The notes: generated by a model from the sequence alone, not told the origin. A DNA stretch of 15,814 bases from Pseudomonadota bacterium (GCA_023433305.1 JAEZCZ010000078.1:1-15814), one strand, 5' to 3'. Positions 7,120 through 14,784 are shown, counted from the stretch's first letter. Translations and numbers: made by a program.

Positions 7120-9713
7120 TACGCACCACTTGCGCCTATTGCGGGGTCGGCTGTGGGATCGCGGCGACCATGACGGGCGAGCGGCAGGTGCAGATAGCGG
7201 GAGACCCGGAGCATCCGGCCAACCGCGGCAGGCTCTGTTCGAAAGGCACGCACCTCGCCGAGACGCTCGGGCTCGAAGGGCGGCTGCTTCATCCGGAGAT
7301 CGAGGGGCGACGCGTCGGCTGGGAAAAGGCCGTCCGCCATGTGGCGCGCAAGTTTGCCGACACGATCCGCCGCCACGGGCCGGACAGCGTGGCGTTCTAC
7401 GTCTCGGGGCAGCTCCTCACCGAGGACTACTACGTCGCCAACAAGCTGATGAAAGGCTTCATCGGCAGCGCCAACATCGACACCAATTCACGCCTGTGCA
7501 TGTCGAGCGCAGTCGCCGGGCACACCCGCGCGTTCGGCGAGGACGTGGTGCCGGCGAGCTACGAGGACATCGACCAGGCCGACCTGATCGTGCTGGTGGG
7601 ATCGAACACCGCCTGGTGCCATCCGGTGGTGTACCAGCGGATCATGGCCGCGCGCGAGCAGCGCGGCACCAAGCTGGTAGTCGTCGATCCGCGCCGCACC
7701 GAGACCTGCGAGGAGGCCGACTTCCACTTGCAGCTCCGCCCCGGCAGCGACGTGGCGCTGATGAACGGGCTGCTCGCCCATTGCCGCGAGGCGGGAGCGG
7801 TCGACGCGGCGTTCCTGCGCGATCATGTCGCGGTGCCGGAGGGCTTCTGGGACGCGCTCGGCGAAGGCACGGATCTTTGGTCGGTCGCCGCGACCTGCGA
7901 CCTCCCGCCGAGCGATCTGCACGCGTTCTACGAGCTCTTCGCGCGCACGCCGCGCACCGTCACGCTGTTCAGCCAGGGAATCAACCAGTCGATCCGCGGC
8001 ACCGACCAGGTCAATGCGATCGTCAACGTCCACCTCGCCACGGGCCGCATCGGCAAGCCGGGTGCGGCGCCGTTCTCGATCACTGGGCAGCCCAATGCGA
8101 TGGGTGGGCGCGAGGTCGGCGGGCTCGCCACCACGCTGGCCGCGCACCGGGGTTTCGGTGCCGAGGACGTGGCCGACGTCAAGCGCTTTTGGGCCGCGCC
8201 GCGCATGGCGGAAAAGCCGGGCCTCAAGGCGGTCGACCTTTTTCGCTCGATCGGCGAAGGGCGGGTCAAGGCGCTGTGGGTCATGGCGACCAATCCCGCG
8301 GTGTCGCTCCCCGATGCAGCACGCGTGCGCGAAGCGCTGGCCGCCTGCCCGTTCGTGGTCGTGTCGGATTGCGTCGCGGAGACCGACACCTCGCGCTTCG
8401 CGCACGTGAAGCTGCCGGCGCTCGGCTGGGGGGAGAAGGACGGCGCCGTCCCCAACAGCGAGCGCCGGATCAGCCGCCAGCGCGCGCTGCTGCCCGCTCC
8501 CGGCGAGGCGAAGCCCGACTGGTGGATCGTCAAGGAAGTGGCCCGCGCGATGGGCTGGCGCGATGCGTTCACTTACGACCGCCCGGCCGACGTGTTCCGC
8601 GAGCACGCGCGCCTTTCGGCCTATCGCAACGAAGGCAAGCGGCTGTTCGACATCGGCCATCTGGCGAGCCTGACCAACGCGCAGTACGAAGCGATGGAGC
8701 CGGTGCAATGGGGCGGCGATCCGTTCGGCGGCCGGCGCTTTCCGACCCCCAGCGGGAAGGCGCGGCTCGTGGCCGTGGAGCAGCGGCCGCTCGACCGCGC
8801 GCTGCCGAAATGGCCGCTGACGCTCAATACCGGGCGATATCGCGACCACTGGCACACGATGACCCGCACCGGGCTGTCCGCGCGACTGTCGCAGCATCGC
8901 CGCGAGCCGCTGGTCGAGCTTCATCCGCTGGACGCCGAGGAGCACGGGATCGACGAGCGCGACCTGGTGCGCGTGATGACGCCACAGGGCGAAAGCGTGT
9001 TCCGCGCCGGACTGACCGAGAACCAGCGGCGCGGCGAGGTGTTCGTGCCGATCCATTGGACCGATCGCCACTCCAACGGAGGCCGGGCGGGCCTGCTGCC
9101 GCGCGCGCTGGTCGATCCCCATTCGGGCCAGCCTGCGTTCAAGGCCACCCCGGCACGGATCGAGAAGCTTGCCGTCGAATGGCGCGGGTTCCTGGTCGCG
9201 CGCGCGGTGCCCGAACGCATCGCGGCCGCTTACTTCACCAAGGTCAGGGCCGGGCATGGTTGGCTCGTCGAGCTGGCCGGGACGCGCGATCCCGCCTCGC
9301 TCGCGAAGGCGCTGCTGCCCAAGGGGGAGCGGGTCGAAGTGGCCGACCCCGCACGCGGCGGGATGCGCGTGGCCGTGCTGGAAAAAGGCCGGCTCTCCGC
9401 CGCATTCTACGTGACGCGGAGCGGGCGATTGCCCGATCGCGATTGGCTGATCGAGCAGCTCGCGACGGCCGAAGCGGCCACCCCGCAGGAACTGCTTGCC
9501 GGGCGCCCGGCGGCGGCGCGGCCCGACCGGGGACCAATCGTCTGCGCGTGCTTCGACGTGGGGATTAACACGGTTCTCGAGGCCATCGCGGACCAGCGGT
9601 TGGTGAGCGTGGAGGCGGTGGGCGAGGCGCTTTCGGCGGGGACAAATTGCGGATCGTGCAGGCCCGCGATCCGGCGTTTGCTCGGGGACGTCCGCGAGGC
9701 CGCGAACGGCTGA
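7116..9713 (+). CDS. nasA: Assimilatory nitrate reductase, catalytic molybdenum subunit (NasA/NasC)
   Basis: The 865-residue protein reduces nitrate to nitrite in the cytoplasm. The N-terminus binds a [4Fe-4S] cluster through Cys6, Cys9, Cys13 and Cys41 (TCAYCGVGC, GRLCSKG). The molybdopterin-guanine-dinucleotide body follows, with Cys128 in SRLCMSS as the likely molybdenum ligand, as in NapA-like enzymes. The C-terminus adds a BFD-type [2Fe-2S] domain with Cys810, 812, 845 and 848, a feature of NasA/NasC that is absent from NapA. There is no twin-arginine signal, consistent with an assimilatory enzyme. No separate NasB flavoprotein is seen nearby, so NirB/NirD may supply the electrons. ATG 7116 overlaps the nirD stop (ATGA). 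The last codons form one arm of a 13-bp inverted repeat (9682-9726). Confidence 0.95.
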   Translation: MIRTTCAYCGVGCGIAATMTGERQVQIAGDPEHPANRGRLCSKGTHLAETLGLEGRLLHPEIEGRRVGWEKAVRHVARKFADTIRRHGPDSVAFYVSGQLLTEDYYVANKLMKGFIGSANIDTNSRLCMSSAVAGHTRAFGEDVVPASYEDIDQADLIVLVGSNTAWCHPVVYQRIMAAREQRGTKLVVVDPRRTETCEEADFHLQLRPGSDVALMNGLLAHCREAGAVDAAFLRDHVAVPEGFWDALGEGTDLWSVAATCDLPPSDLHAFYELFARTPRTVTLFSQGINQSIRGTDQVNAIVNVHLATGRIGKPGAAPFSITGQPNAMGGREVGGLATTLAAHRGFGAEDVADVKRFWAAPRMAEKPGLKAVDLFRSIGEGRVKALWVMATNPAVSLPDAARVREALAACPFVVVSDCVAETDTSRFAHVKLPALGWGEKDGAVPNSERRISRQRALLPAPGEAKPDWWIVKEVARAMGWRDAFTYDRPADVFREHARLSAYRNEGKRLFDIGHLASLTNAQYEAMEPVQWGGDPFGGRRFPTPSGKARLVAVEQRPLDRALPKWPLTLNTGRYRDHWHTMTRTGLSARLSQHRREPLVELHPLDAEEHGIDERDLVRVMTPQGESVFRAGLTENQRRGEVFVPIHWTDRHSNGGRAGLLPRALVDPHSGQPAFKATPARIEKLAVEWRGFLVARAVPERIAAAYFTKVRAGHGWLVELAGTRDPASLAKALLPKGERVEVADPARGGMRVAVLEKGRLSAAFYVTRSGRLPDRDWLIEQLATAEAATPQELLAGRPAAARPDRGPIVCACFDVGINTVLEAIADQRLVSVEAVGEALSAGTNCGSCRPAIRRLLGDVREAANG

Positions 9714-9726
9714 CGGACGTCCCCGA
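9682..9726. repeat. Perfect 13-bp inverted repeat across the nasA stop codon
   Basis: TCGGGGACGTCCG (9682-9694) and CGGACGTCCCCGA (9714-9726) are perfect complements separated by 19 bases that include the nasA TGA. It lies between two convergent genes and could form a stable hairpin in transcripts from either direction. No T-run follows on either strand, so it is at best an atypical bidirectional terminator or an RNA-stabilising 3' hairpin. Confidence 0.6.
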
Positions 9727-9731
9727 TCCGG

Positions 9732-10310
9732 TCAGGCGGCGAGCGACTTCGGGGGCGCGACGCGCTCGATCAGGGTGCCGAACGTGTCAATGAAGCGCTT
9801 GAAGAAGGCCTGGGACACCTCGTTTGTGATGTTCCCGGCGTCGTCGAACAGCGTGTGCGCGTTTCCGACATAGGCTTCGGGCTGCTGGAGCACCGGCATG
9901 TCGAAGAACGTCAGCATCTGGCGCAGGTGGTGGTTGGCACCGAAGCCGCCGAGCGCGCCCATCGAGGTGCTCATCACTGCCGCGGGCTTTCCGGCCCAAA
10001 CGGCCTGGCCATAGGGCCGCGAGCCGACGTCGATCGCGTTCTTGAGCAGGCCGGGCACCGAGCGGTTGTATTCGGGAGTGACGAACAGCACCGCGTCGGC
10101 CTGGCTCACCTGCTGGCGGAACTTCGTCCACGCCTCAGGCGCGCTATCGCCTTCCAGGTCTTCGTCGTAGAGCGGCAGGTCGCCGATCTCGACGATCTCG
10201 AGCGCGAGGTTGTCGGGCGCGAGACGCGCGAGCGCGTGCGCGGCCTTACGGCTGACCGAATCGCGGCGCAGGCTGCCGAGGATCACGGCGACTTTGTAAG
10301 TCGTGTTCAT
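9732..10310 (-). CDS. NAD(P)H-dependent FMN/quinone reductase, flavodoxin-like
   Basis: The 192-residue protein belongs to the NADPH-dependent FMN reductase family (ChrR/YieF/azoreductase-like). The FMN phosphate loop is visible as GSLRRDS (12-18), and the family signature TPEYNRSVPGLLKNAID lies at about 78-94. It should be a cytoplasmic FMN enzyme that makes two-electron reductions of quinones or similar acceptors and so limits redox cycling. The start at 10310 is supported by GGAG seven bases upstream; a longer upstream frame exists but lacks family similarity. It lies behind the pirin gene on the same strand with a 73-base gap, so the two may be one transcript. The physiological substrate cannot be told from sequence. 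Confidence 0.9.
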   Translation of the reverse strand: MNTTYKVAVILGSLRRDSVSRKAAHALARLAPDNLALEIVEIGDLPLYDEDLEGDSAPEAWTKFRQQVSQADAVLFVTPEYNRSVPGLLKNAIDVGSRPYGQAVWAGKPAAVMSTSMGALGGFGANHHLRQMLTFFDMPVLQQPEAYVGNAHTLFDDAGNITNEVSQAFFKRFIDTFGTLIERVAPPKSLAA

Positions 10311-10383
10311 GGGTATGCTCCGTCTTGGGATGAATGGGAGGCAGGCGGGGCGCGGGGGGAGGGTCCCCGCCTGCCGGAGCCGG

Positions 10384-11079
10384 TTACCTGGCGTCGACCA
10401 GGACCAGCTCGCTGTCTTCGAGCGCGGTGATTTCGATCCGGTCGAGACCGGTGATCGCGGCACCGTCGCGGGTGTTCACTTCGACATCGTCGATGCGGAC
10501 CTTCCCGGTCGCAGGCACGAGATAGAGGTGGCGATCGGCCGAGACCTCGTAGGTCACGGTCTCTCCCGCCTTCACGGTCGCACCGAGCACGCGCGCTTCG
10601 GCGCGGATCGGCAAGGCGTCGTCGCCTTCGATGCCCGAGGCGAGCGTGACGAACTGGCCGTCGCGGTCGTCCTTCGGGAACGGCCGAGCGCCCCAGGTCG
10701 GTTCGCCGCCGCGGCGATCCGGGATGATCCAGATCTGGAAGATCCGCGTGGTCTCGTCCTCGAGGTTGTATTCGGCATGCTGGATGCCGGTGCCGGCGGA
10801 CATGACCTGGACGTCGCCCGCTTCGGTGCGCCCTTCGTTGCCCAGGCTATCCTTGTGGCTGATTGCCCCGTCGCGGACGTAGGTGATGATTTCCATGTCG
10901 CGATGCGGGTGTGGCGGAAAGCCGGTCTGCGGGGCGATCTCATCGTCGTTCCAGACGCGCAGCTGGCCCCAGTTGGTGCGAGCCGCATCGTGATAGTCGG
11001 CAAACGAGAAGTGATGCTTGGTGTCGAGCCAGCCGTGGTCTGCGCCACCGAGGCTCGAGAACGGGCGAAGTTCGATCAT
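10384..11079 (-). CDS. Pirin family protein (bicupin, putative quercetinase)
   Basis: The 231-residue protein has the two-cupin pirin fold. Metal ligands are visible at His57, His59, His101 and Glu103 (FPPHPHRDMEI and GIQHAEYN), matching the iron site known from human pirin and E. coli YhaK. Some bacterial pirins cleave quercetin or sense redox state; the actual substrate here is unknown. The ATG at 11079 has AAGGA seven bases upstream; 21 further in-frame codons upstream lack pirin similarity. It is transcribed away from the LysR gene with about 105 bases between them and toward the FMN reductase, an arrangement common for LysR-controlled oxidative or electrophile response genes. Confidence 0.93.
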   Translation of the reverse strand: MIELRPFSSLGGADHGWLDTKHHFSFADYHDAARTNWGQLRVWNDDEIAPQTGFPPHPHRDMEIITYVRDGAISHKDSLGNEGRTEAGDVQVMSAGTGIQHAEYNLEDETTRIFQIWIIPDRRGGEPTWGARPFPKDDRDGQFVTLASGIEGDDALPIRAEARVLGATVKAGETVTYEVSADRHLYLVPATGKVRIDDVEVNTRDGAAITGLDRIEITALEDSELVLVDAR

Positions 11080-11125
11080 GGTCTTGTCCTTGGCTGTCGT
11101 TGCGACGTTGGACCGTAGATGGCAG

Positions 11126-11154
11126 TTGCAGACCTTCGGCAAAACTGGGATAAA
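11126..11154 (+). promoter_or_regulatory. Candidate promoter of the LysR gene in the pirin/LysR divergent region
   Basis: TTGCAG and GATAAA are spaced by 17 bases and lie 30 bases ahead of the preferred GTG start. The matches to the -35 and -10 consensus are partial. The region 11080-11184 must also carry the pirin promoter and probably LysR binding sites, but no convincing T-N11-A dyad was pinned down. Confidence 0.3.
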
Positions 11155-11184
11155 ACTGTCTCAAATGTTCAAGAAAGCCGAATA

Positions 11185-12084
11185 GTGGAGATCGGCCAGC
11201 CGACCGTCGACCAGCTCCGCATCTTCCTTGCCGTGGCTGAGGAGGGGAGCTTCAACCGTGCCGCGAAGAAGCTCGGCCGGGCGCTGTCGGTGGTCAGCTA
11301 CGGGATCGCCGGGCTCGAAGCGCAGCTTGGAGTGACGCTGTTCAGCCGAGAGGGATCGCGGCGTCCCGAGCTGACCGAGGCCGGCCGTGCCTTGCTGGCG
11401 GACGCGCGCTCGGTGGCCGACGAGGTCGATGGGCTCATCGCCCGCGCGCGGAGCATCCGCCAGGGGTTGGAGAGCGAGCTCTCGCTCGCGGTCGACGTGA
11501 TGTTCCCCAGCAGCGTGGCGGCGGCGGTGCTGCACGAATTCCAGTCGGTGTTCCCGACCGTCGATTTGAGGCTTCATGTCGAGGCGCTCGGCGCGGTCGC
11601 CGCGCTCGTCCTCGACGGCCGCGCCGATCTGGCGATTGCCGGGCCCGACATCCTCGACCTGCCGGCGCTCGAACGGCGCGCGGTCGGGCACGTCGAGCTG
11701 ACTCCGGTCGCGGCGCCCGGCCACCCGCTGGCCGAAGCGCGCGAGATCAAGCCGGGCGAAACGCGCCAGCACCTCCAGCTCGTGCTGACCGATCGCTCGC
11801 CGCTGACCGAAGGGCGCGAGTTCTCGGTGTTCAGCCCGCGCACGTGGCGGCTGGCGGACCTCGGCGCCAAGCACGCGCTGCTGCTCGAAGGGATCGGCTG
11901 GGGCAACATGCCGCGCCACGCGATCGGCGAGGACTTGCGCGCCGGCCGGCTGGTGGAGCTGAAGCTGCCCGACGCGCCGCCGATGCAATACTCACTTTAC
12001 GCGCTGTGGCGTAAGGACGCGCTCCCCGGGCCCGCCTCGAGCTGGATGCTCGATGCCTTGAGCGAGCGCTGCGCGGGGCATTAG
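11185..12084 (+). CDS. LysR-family transcriptional regulator
   Basis: The 299-residue protein shows the LysR winged helix-turn-helix at residues about 7-68 (QLRIFLAVAEEGSFNRAA ... LFSREG), followed by a substrate-binding domain beginning near residue 95 (ELSLAVDVMFPSS). The frame is open from ATG 11119, but starting at GTG 11185 gives the usual distance from start to the HTH and the usual total length near 300; the longer form would also overlap the candidate promoter. The Shine-Dalgarno is poor in either case. It is divergent from the pirin gene and is the likely regulator of pirin and the FMN reductase, as divergent LysR genes commonly control their neighbour. The inducer is unknown. Confidence 0.9.
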   Translation: MEIGQPTVDQLRIFLAVAEEGSFNRAAKKLGRALSVVSYGIAGLEAQLGVTLFSREGSRRPELTEAGRALLADARSVADEVDGLIARARSIRQGLESELSLAVDVMFPSSVAAAVLHEFQSVFPTVDLRLHVEALGAVAALVLDGRADLAIAGPDILDLPALERRAVGHVELTPVAAPGHPLAEAREIKPGETRQHLQLVLTDRSPLTEGREFSVFSPRTWRLADLGAKHALLLEGIGWGNMPRHAIGEDLRAGRLVELKLPDAPPMQYSLYALWRKDALPGPASSWMLDALSERCAGH

Positions 12085-12145
12085 GCGCCGGGGTGCCGAA
12101 CAGTGGCACGCGCAGCGGGTCTCCTAGTTCGGCGGAGCATAGCCC

Positions 12146-12258
12146 CTTTCACCTTCATTCGTCATTGCGAGCATAGCGAAGCAATCCAGGGCGATTCAGC
12201 GCCGCCCTGGATTGCTTCGTCGGCATTGCCTCCTCGCAATGACGAATGAGGGTGAAAG
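12146..12258. repeat. REP/MITE-like long palindromic repeat, copy 1 (near perfect)
   Basis: The 113-base element is an almost complete inverted repeat. Outer arms 12146-12171 and 12233-12258 match at 25 of 26 positions (they begin CTTTCACC and end GGTGAAAG). Inner arms 12178-12193 and 12203-12218 match perfectly over 16 bases (GAAGCAATCCAGGGCG). The core words GTCATTGCGAG and GAAGCAATCCAG are typical of dispersed palindromic repeats in many proteobacteria. It lies in the 263-base gap between two convergent genes, where it may also stop transcription. No coding sequence is seen in the gap; a short GTGCC/GGCAC hairpin (12093-12109) follows the LysR stop. Confidence 0.85.
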
Positions 12259-12347
12259 CTGATGGAACGCCTCGGCCTCCAAACCCCATCGCAACAGCTC
12301 ATCGGGCCGTTTCCAGCAACGTCTTGCTAATCGTCCTGCCGTTTCGG

Positions 12348-13163
12348 TCAATCGAACCAGTAGCAGGTGCCGCGCATCTCGAGGCTGATACGCGCGGGGG
12401 TCTCGGGGCCGGCGAGCGGATTGTCGAAGGCGCCGTGCGGCATCAGTTGCGCGCGGTCGGGATCGCTCTCGCTGGTCTTGAAGACGATCGCCTCGTCGGG
12501 GGACATGTCCGAATAGTAATACCAGCGGTGCGCCGGGTTGTAGGCGAGCAGGTAGTTGGCGAAGCCCCATTCGGGACTGCCGTCGAGCGGGTCGAAGATG
12601 GCCTGGCAATCGACCAGGTCGTCGGGGGCGACGCTCGGGTAGGCGCAGAGGCCGAGCGGCACGTCCTGCGTTCCTCCGGCGAGCGAACGCCAGACGTTGT
12701 ATTGCGCGCTGCGGGCGATGGCACGGCCTTCGGGAATGTTGGCGGGCGCGGTCTTGGCACGCATGGCCGCGGCGTCTTCGGCGGCCATGTCGACGTGCAC
12801 GAAGCGCGCGGGGTGCGAGTTGTCGTGCTCGGAATTCGCGCCCGACTTTTCGGAAAAGCGCAGGATACCGAACGGCGTCATCACGACTTCGTCGCAGCCG
12901 GTCAGGCGCTTCAGGAGCTCGGCGATCTCGCCGCGATGGATCCGGGCGACGGCATCGAGATCGGTCAGGTCGGCAACCGTGCTGCGATGCGCGACCAGGG
13001 TGAATCCCTCGCGATCGAGCGTGCAATCGTGGCCACGGGCGTCGGCAATGGCGACTTCGACGGGCTTCAGCGGCACGAAGTCCTTCTCGTGCGCGTTGGC
13101 GTAGAAGTACGGCCGCTTCTCGGTACGTTCGGAATAGCCGATCTCCGCGCGAACGTCGCTCAT
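12348..13163 (-). CDS. CmcJ/NvfI-family putative oxygenase/hydroxylase
   Basis: The 271-residue protein resembles the CmcJ (cephamycin 7-alpha-methoxylation)/NvfI/AsaB group, mostly known from fungal and actinobacterial secondary metabolism. Visible family marks are RFVHVDM (His123, Asp125), YNVWRSL (about 154-161), HRWYYYSDM and the C-terminal MPHGAFDNP ... RISLEMR (His243, Arg258). The HxD...H...R pattern looks like a 2-oxoglutarate/Fe(II)-type site, though the biochemistry of most members is unproven. The ATG overlaps the stop of the upstream aldo/keto reductase (ATGA), so the two are one translational unit. The substrate is unknown. Confidence 0.75.
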   Translation of the reverse strand: MSDVRAEIGYSERTEKRPYFYANAHEKDFVPLKPVEVAIADARGHDCTLDREGFTLVAHRSTVADLTDLDAVARIHRGEIAELLKRLTGCDEVVMTPFGILRFSEKSGANSEHDNSHPARFVHVDMAAEDAAAMRAKTAPANIPEGRAIARSAQYNVWRSLAGGTQDVPLGLCAYPSVAPDDLVDCQAIFDPLDGSPEWGFANYLLAYNPAHRWYYYSDMSPDEAIVFKTSESDPDRAQLMPHGAFDNPLAGPETPARISLEMRGTCYWFD

Positions 13164-14161
13164 GCCGGTTCGAATTCCTCGGTGTCGATCGTCGGGCGGA
13201 TCGCGTCGTGATAGCGGTGGCCGGAAACGGTCTCTTCGTTGATCAGCGAGCCCGCGGCCGCGAGGATTTCATCCGAAACGCCGAGACCCCACGCGCCGTG
13301 ATTGTCGGCCAGGTGCTGCAGGCTGGTCGTCCCCGGGATGACATGAACGTGCTCGCCGCGCGACAGGACCCATGCCAGGGCGAGCTGCCCCGGGGTCACC
13401 CCGGCGTCGCGAGCAAGCCCGGCAAACTCCTCGATCAGCGTGAGGTTGTGCGGCCAGTTCTGCGCGTTGAAGCGCGGCATCTTGGTGCGCAGGTCGGCCT
13501 CTTCGAGCGTGGTGGGGTCCTTGAGCTCTCCTCCGAGCGCGCCGCGCCCCACCGGGGAAAACGCCACGAAGGCGATCCCGAGTTCGCGGCAGGTCTCGAG
13601 CACCGCCAGTTCGACGTTGCGGGTCCAGAGCGAGTACTCGGTCTGGACCGCGCCGACCGGATGCACGCGATGGGCTTCGCGGATATGGGCCGAGCTCCAT
13701 TCGGAGACGCCGTACGCGCCGATCTTGCCGGCCTCGATCGCGCGCGCCATCGCGCCGACCGAGTCCGCGATCGGCACCTTCGGGTCGAAGCGGTGCATGT
13801 AGTAAAGATCTATCCGGTCGGTCTGGAGAAGCTCGAGGCTCTCGTCGATGTCGGCGGCGATCTTGTCGGGCGAGCAGTCGACGCCGCGCTTCGGGCCGTC
13901 CACCACGATGCCGCACTTCGAAGCGAGGAAGAATTCGCTGCGGCGGCCCTTCAGGGTCTCGCCGATGAGCGCCTCGTTCTTGCCGCCGCCGTAGATGCGC
14001 GCGGTGTCGAGATGGTTGTAGCCAAGGTCGAGCGCGCGATCGAGCAGCCGAGCGCCCTCTTCGGGGCTCGGCGGAGTGCCGTAGGCCCAGGACAGGTTCA
14101 TGCAGCCGAGGCCCACGGGATGGAGCTCGGTTTCGGCGATGGTGCGAGTCTGTTCGGTCAT
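13160..14161 (-). CDS. Aldo/keto reductase
   Basis: The 333-residue NAD(P)H-dependent oxidoreductase has a TIM-barrel fold with the complete catalytic tetrad Asp52, Tyr57, Lys82 and His123 (HLDTARIYGGG, LASKCG, YYMHR). The C-terminal part (HVIPGTTSLQHLADN) matches the cofactor-binding end of the AKR family. It reduces aldehydes or ketones, but the substrate cannot be read from sequence. The ATG has AGAGG at 14167-14171, six bases upstream. It is the first gene of a pair with the CmcJ-like gene, which it overlaps by ATGA. The pairing suggests that both act on the same small molecule. Confidence 0.93.
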   Translation of the reverse strand: MTEQTRTIAETELHPVGLGCMNLSWAYGTPPSPEEGARLLDRALDLGYNHLDTARIYGGGKNEALIGETLKGRRSEFFLASKCGIVVDGPKRGVDCSPDKIAADIDESLELLQTDRIDLYYMHRFDPKVPIADSVGAMARAIEAGKIGAYGVSEWSSAHIREAHRVHPVGAVQTEYSLWTRNVELAVLETCRELGIAFVAFSPVGRGALGGELKDPTTLEEADLRTKMPRFNAQNWPHNLTLIEEFAGLARDAGVTPGQLALAWVLSRGEHVHVIPGTTSLQHLADNHGAWGLGVSDEILAAAGSLINEETVSGHRYHDAIRPTIDTEEFEPA

Positions 14162-14248
14162 CGCCGCCTCTAGAGCAGAGGGGAGCGGGCGGTCGCAAGC
14201 CCTGGCAGAGAAAGCGGCGCCATCATTTTACCGCCCCCACGCTGCGCC

Positions 14249-14323
14249 ATCGCGAGGAGTGCAGCGACGAAGCCATCCAGGGCGGTTCCGTGTTGCCCCT
14301 GATTCGTTCGCTACGCTCGCGAT
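14249..14323. repeat. REP-like palindromic repeat, copy 2 (decayed)
   Basis: Terminal ATCGCGAG (14249-14256) and CTCGCGAT (14316-14323) are perfect complements, and the interior retains CATCCAGGGCGG and GATTCGTTCGC. These words parallel copy 1 at 12146-12258, but the long inner stem is mostly lost. It occupies the 198-base gap between two minus-strand genes; nothing else is recognisable in that gap. Confidence 0.6.
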
Positions 14324-14359
14324 GACGACAACGGAGGAAGAAGGGGAACCCGTGAGGTC

Positions 14360-14728
14360 TTACAGCCCGGCGAGCGTGTTCTTCGCCCAAGTGTAGAAGT
14401 CGTCCTGCTTGCGGCCAAGCTCGTCGGTGGAGCGGCGGTAGCCTGCCGGGTCTTCGTCGATGTTGTTGCTGCGCCACTTCGATTGGTGCTGTGCCAGCGC
14501 CTGGCGCATCTCGAAGAACTTGTCCTGGAATTCCTGCCCGATCTCGGGGCGCGACTGCAGGCGGCTGTCGGCCTTGATCGAGCCCATCATCTCCGCAACC
14601 AGAGTGGCGAAACGCGTGCGAAGGCGAACGATGTCGCGCACCGCGCGCTCTCCCGACGACTTGACCGCTTGCTGCATCTGCAGATGGGTCTCCTGGGCTT
14701 CGCCCAGGATACGATCCAACTCCGCCAT
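14360..14728 (-). CDS. Conserved-looking helical protein of unknown function, 122 residues
   Basis: No family is recognised. The protein is strongly charged, lacks a signal peptide or membrane segment, and looks almost wholly alpha-helical with long amphipathic stretches (residues about 1-85, coiled-coil prone). It is followed by a Trp/Tyr-containing tail (KWRSNN, DDFYTWAKNTL). It is believed to be real because of a strong Shine-Dalgarno (GGGAGGG, about five bases before the ATG at 14728), gene-like composition and a clean position between neighbours. The leucine and glutamine heptad-like spacing suggests an oligomeric or scaffold-type cytoplasmic protein, but no function is assigned. Confidence 0.75.
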   Translation of the reverse strand: MAELDRILGEAQETHLQMQQAVKSSGERAVRDIVRLRTRFATLVAEMMGSIKADSRLQSRPEIGQEFQDKFFEMRQALAQHQSKWRSNNIDEDPAGYRRSTDELGRKQDDFYTWAKNTLAGL

Positions 14729-14784
14729 GACACCCTCCCGAGGCTTATGTTCGGCCGTGTTTTATGTTTTGGCCAGCGTCTGTC

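Noticed and set aside
7130..9568. Long alternative frames overlapping nasA on both strands (about 810 codons on +, about 590 on -).
   Set aside because: Arg-, Ala- and Gly-rich low-complexity translations typical of shadow frames; nasA carries all cofactor ligands in its own frame.
12246..14173. Two plus-strand open frames of about 320 codons opposite the CmcJ-like and aldo/keto reductase genes.
   Set aside because: They are exact mirrors of genes with catalytic residues in place and show no recognisable domain.
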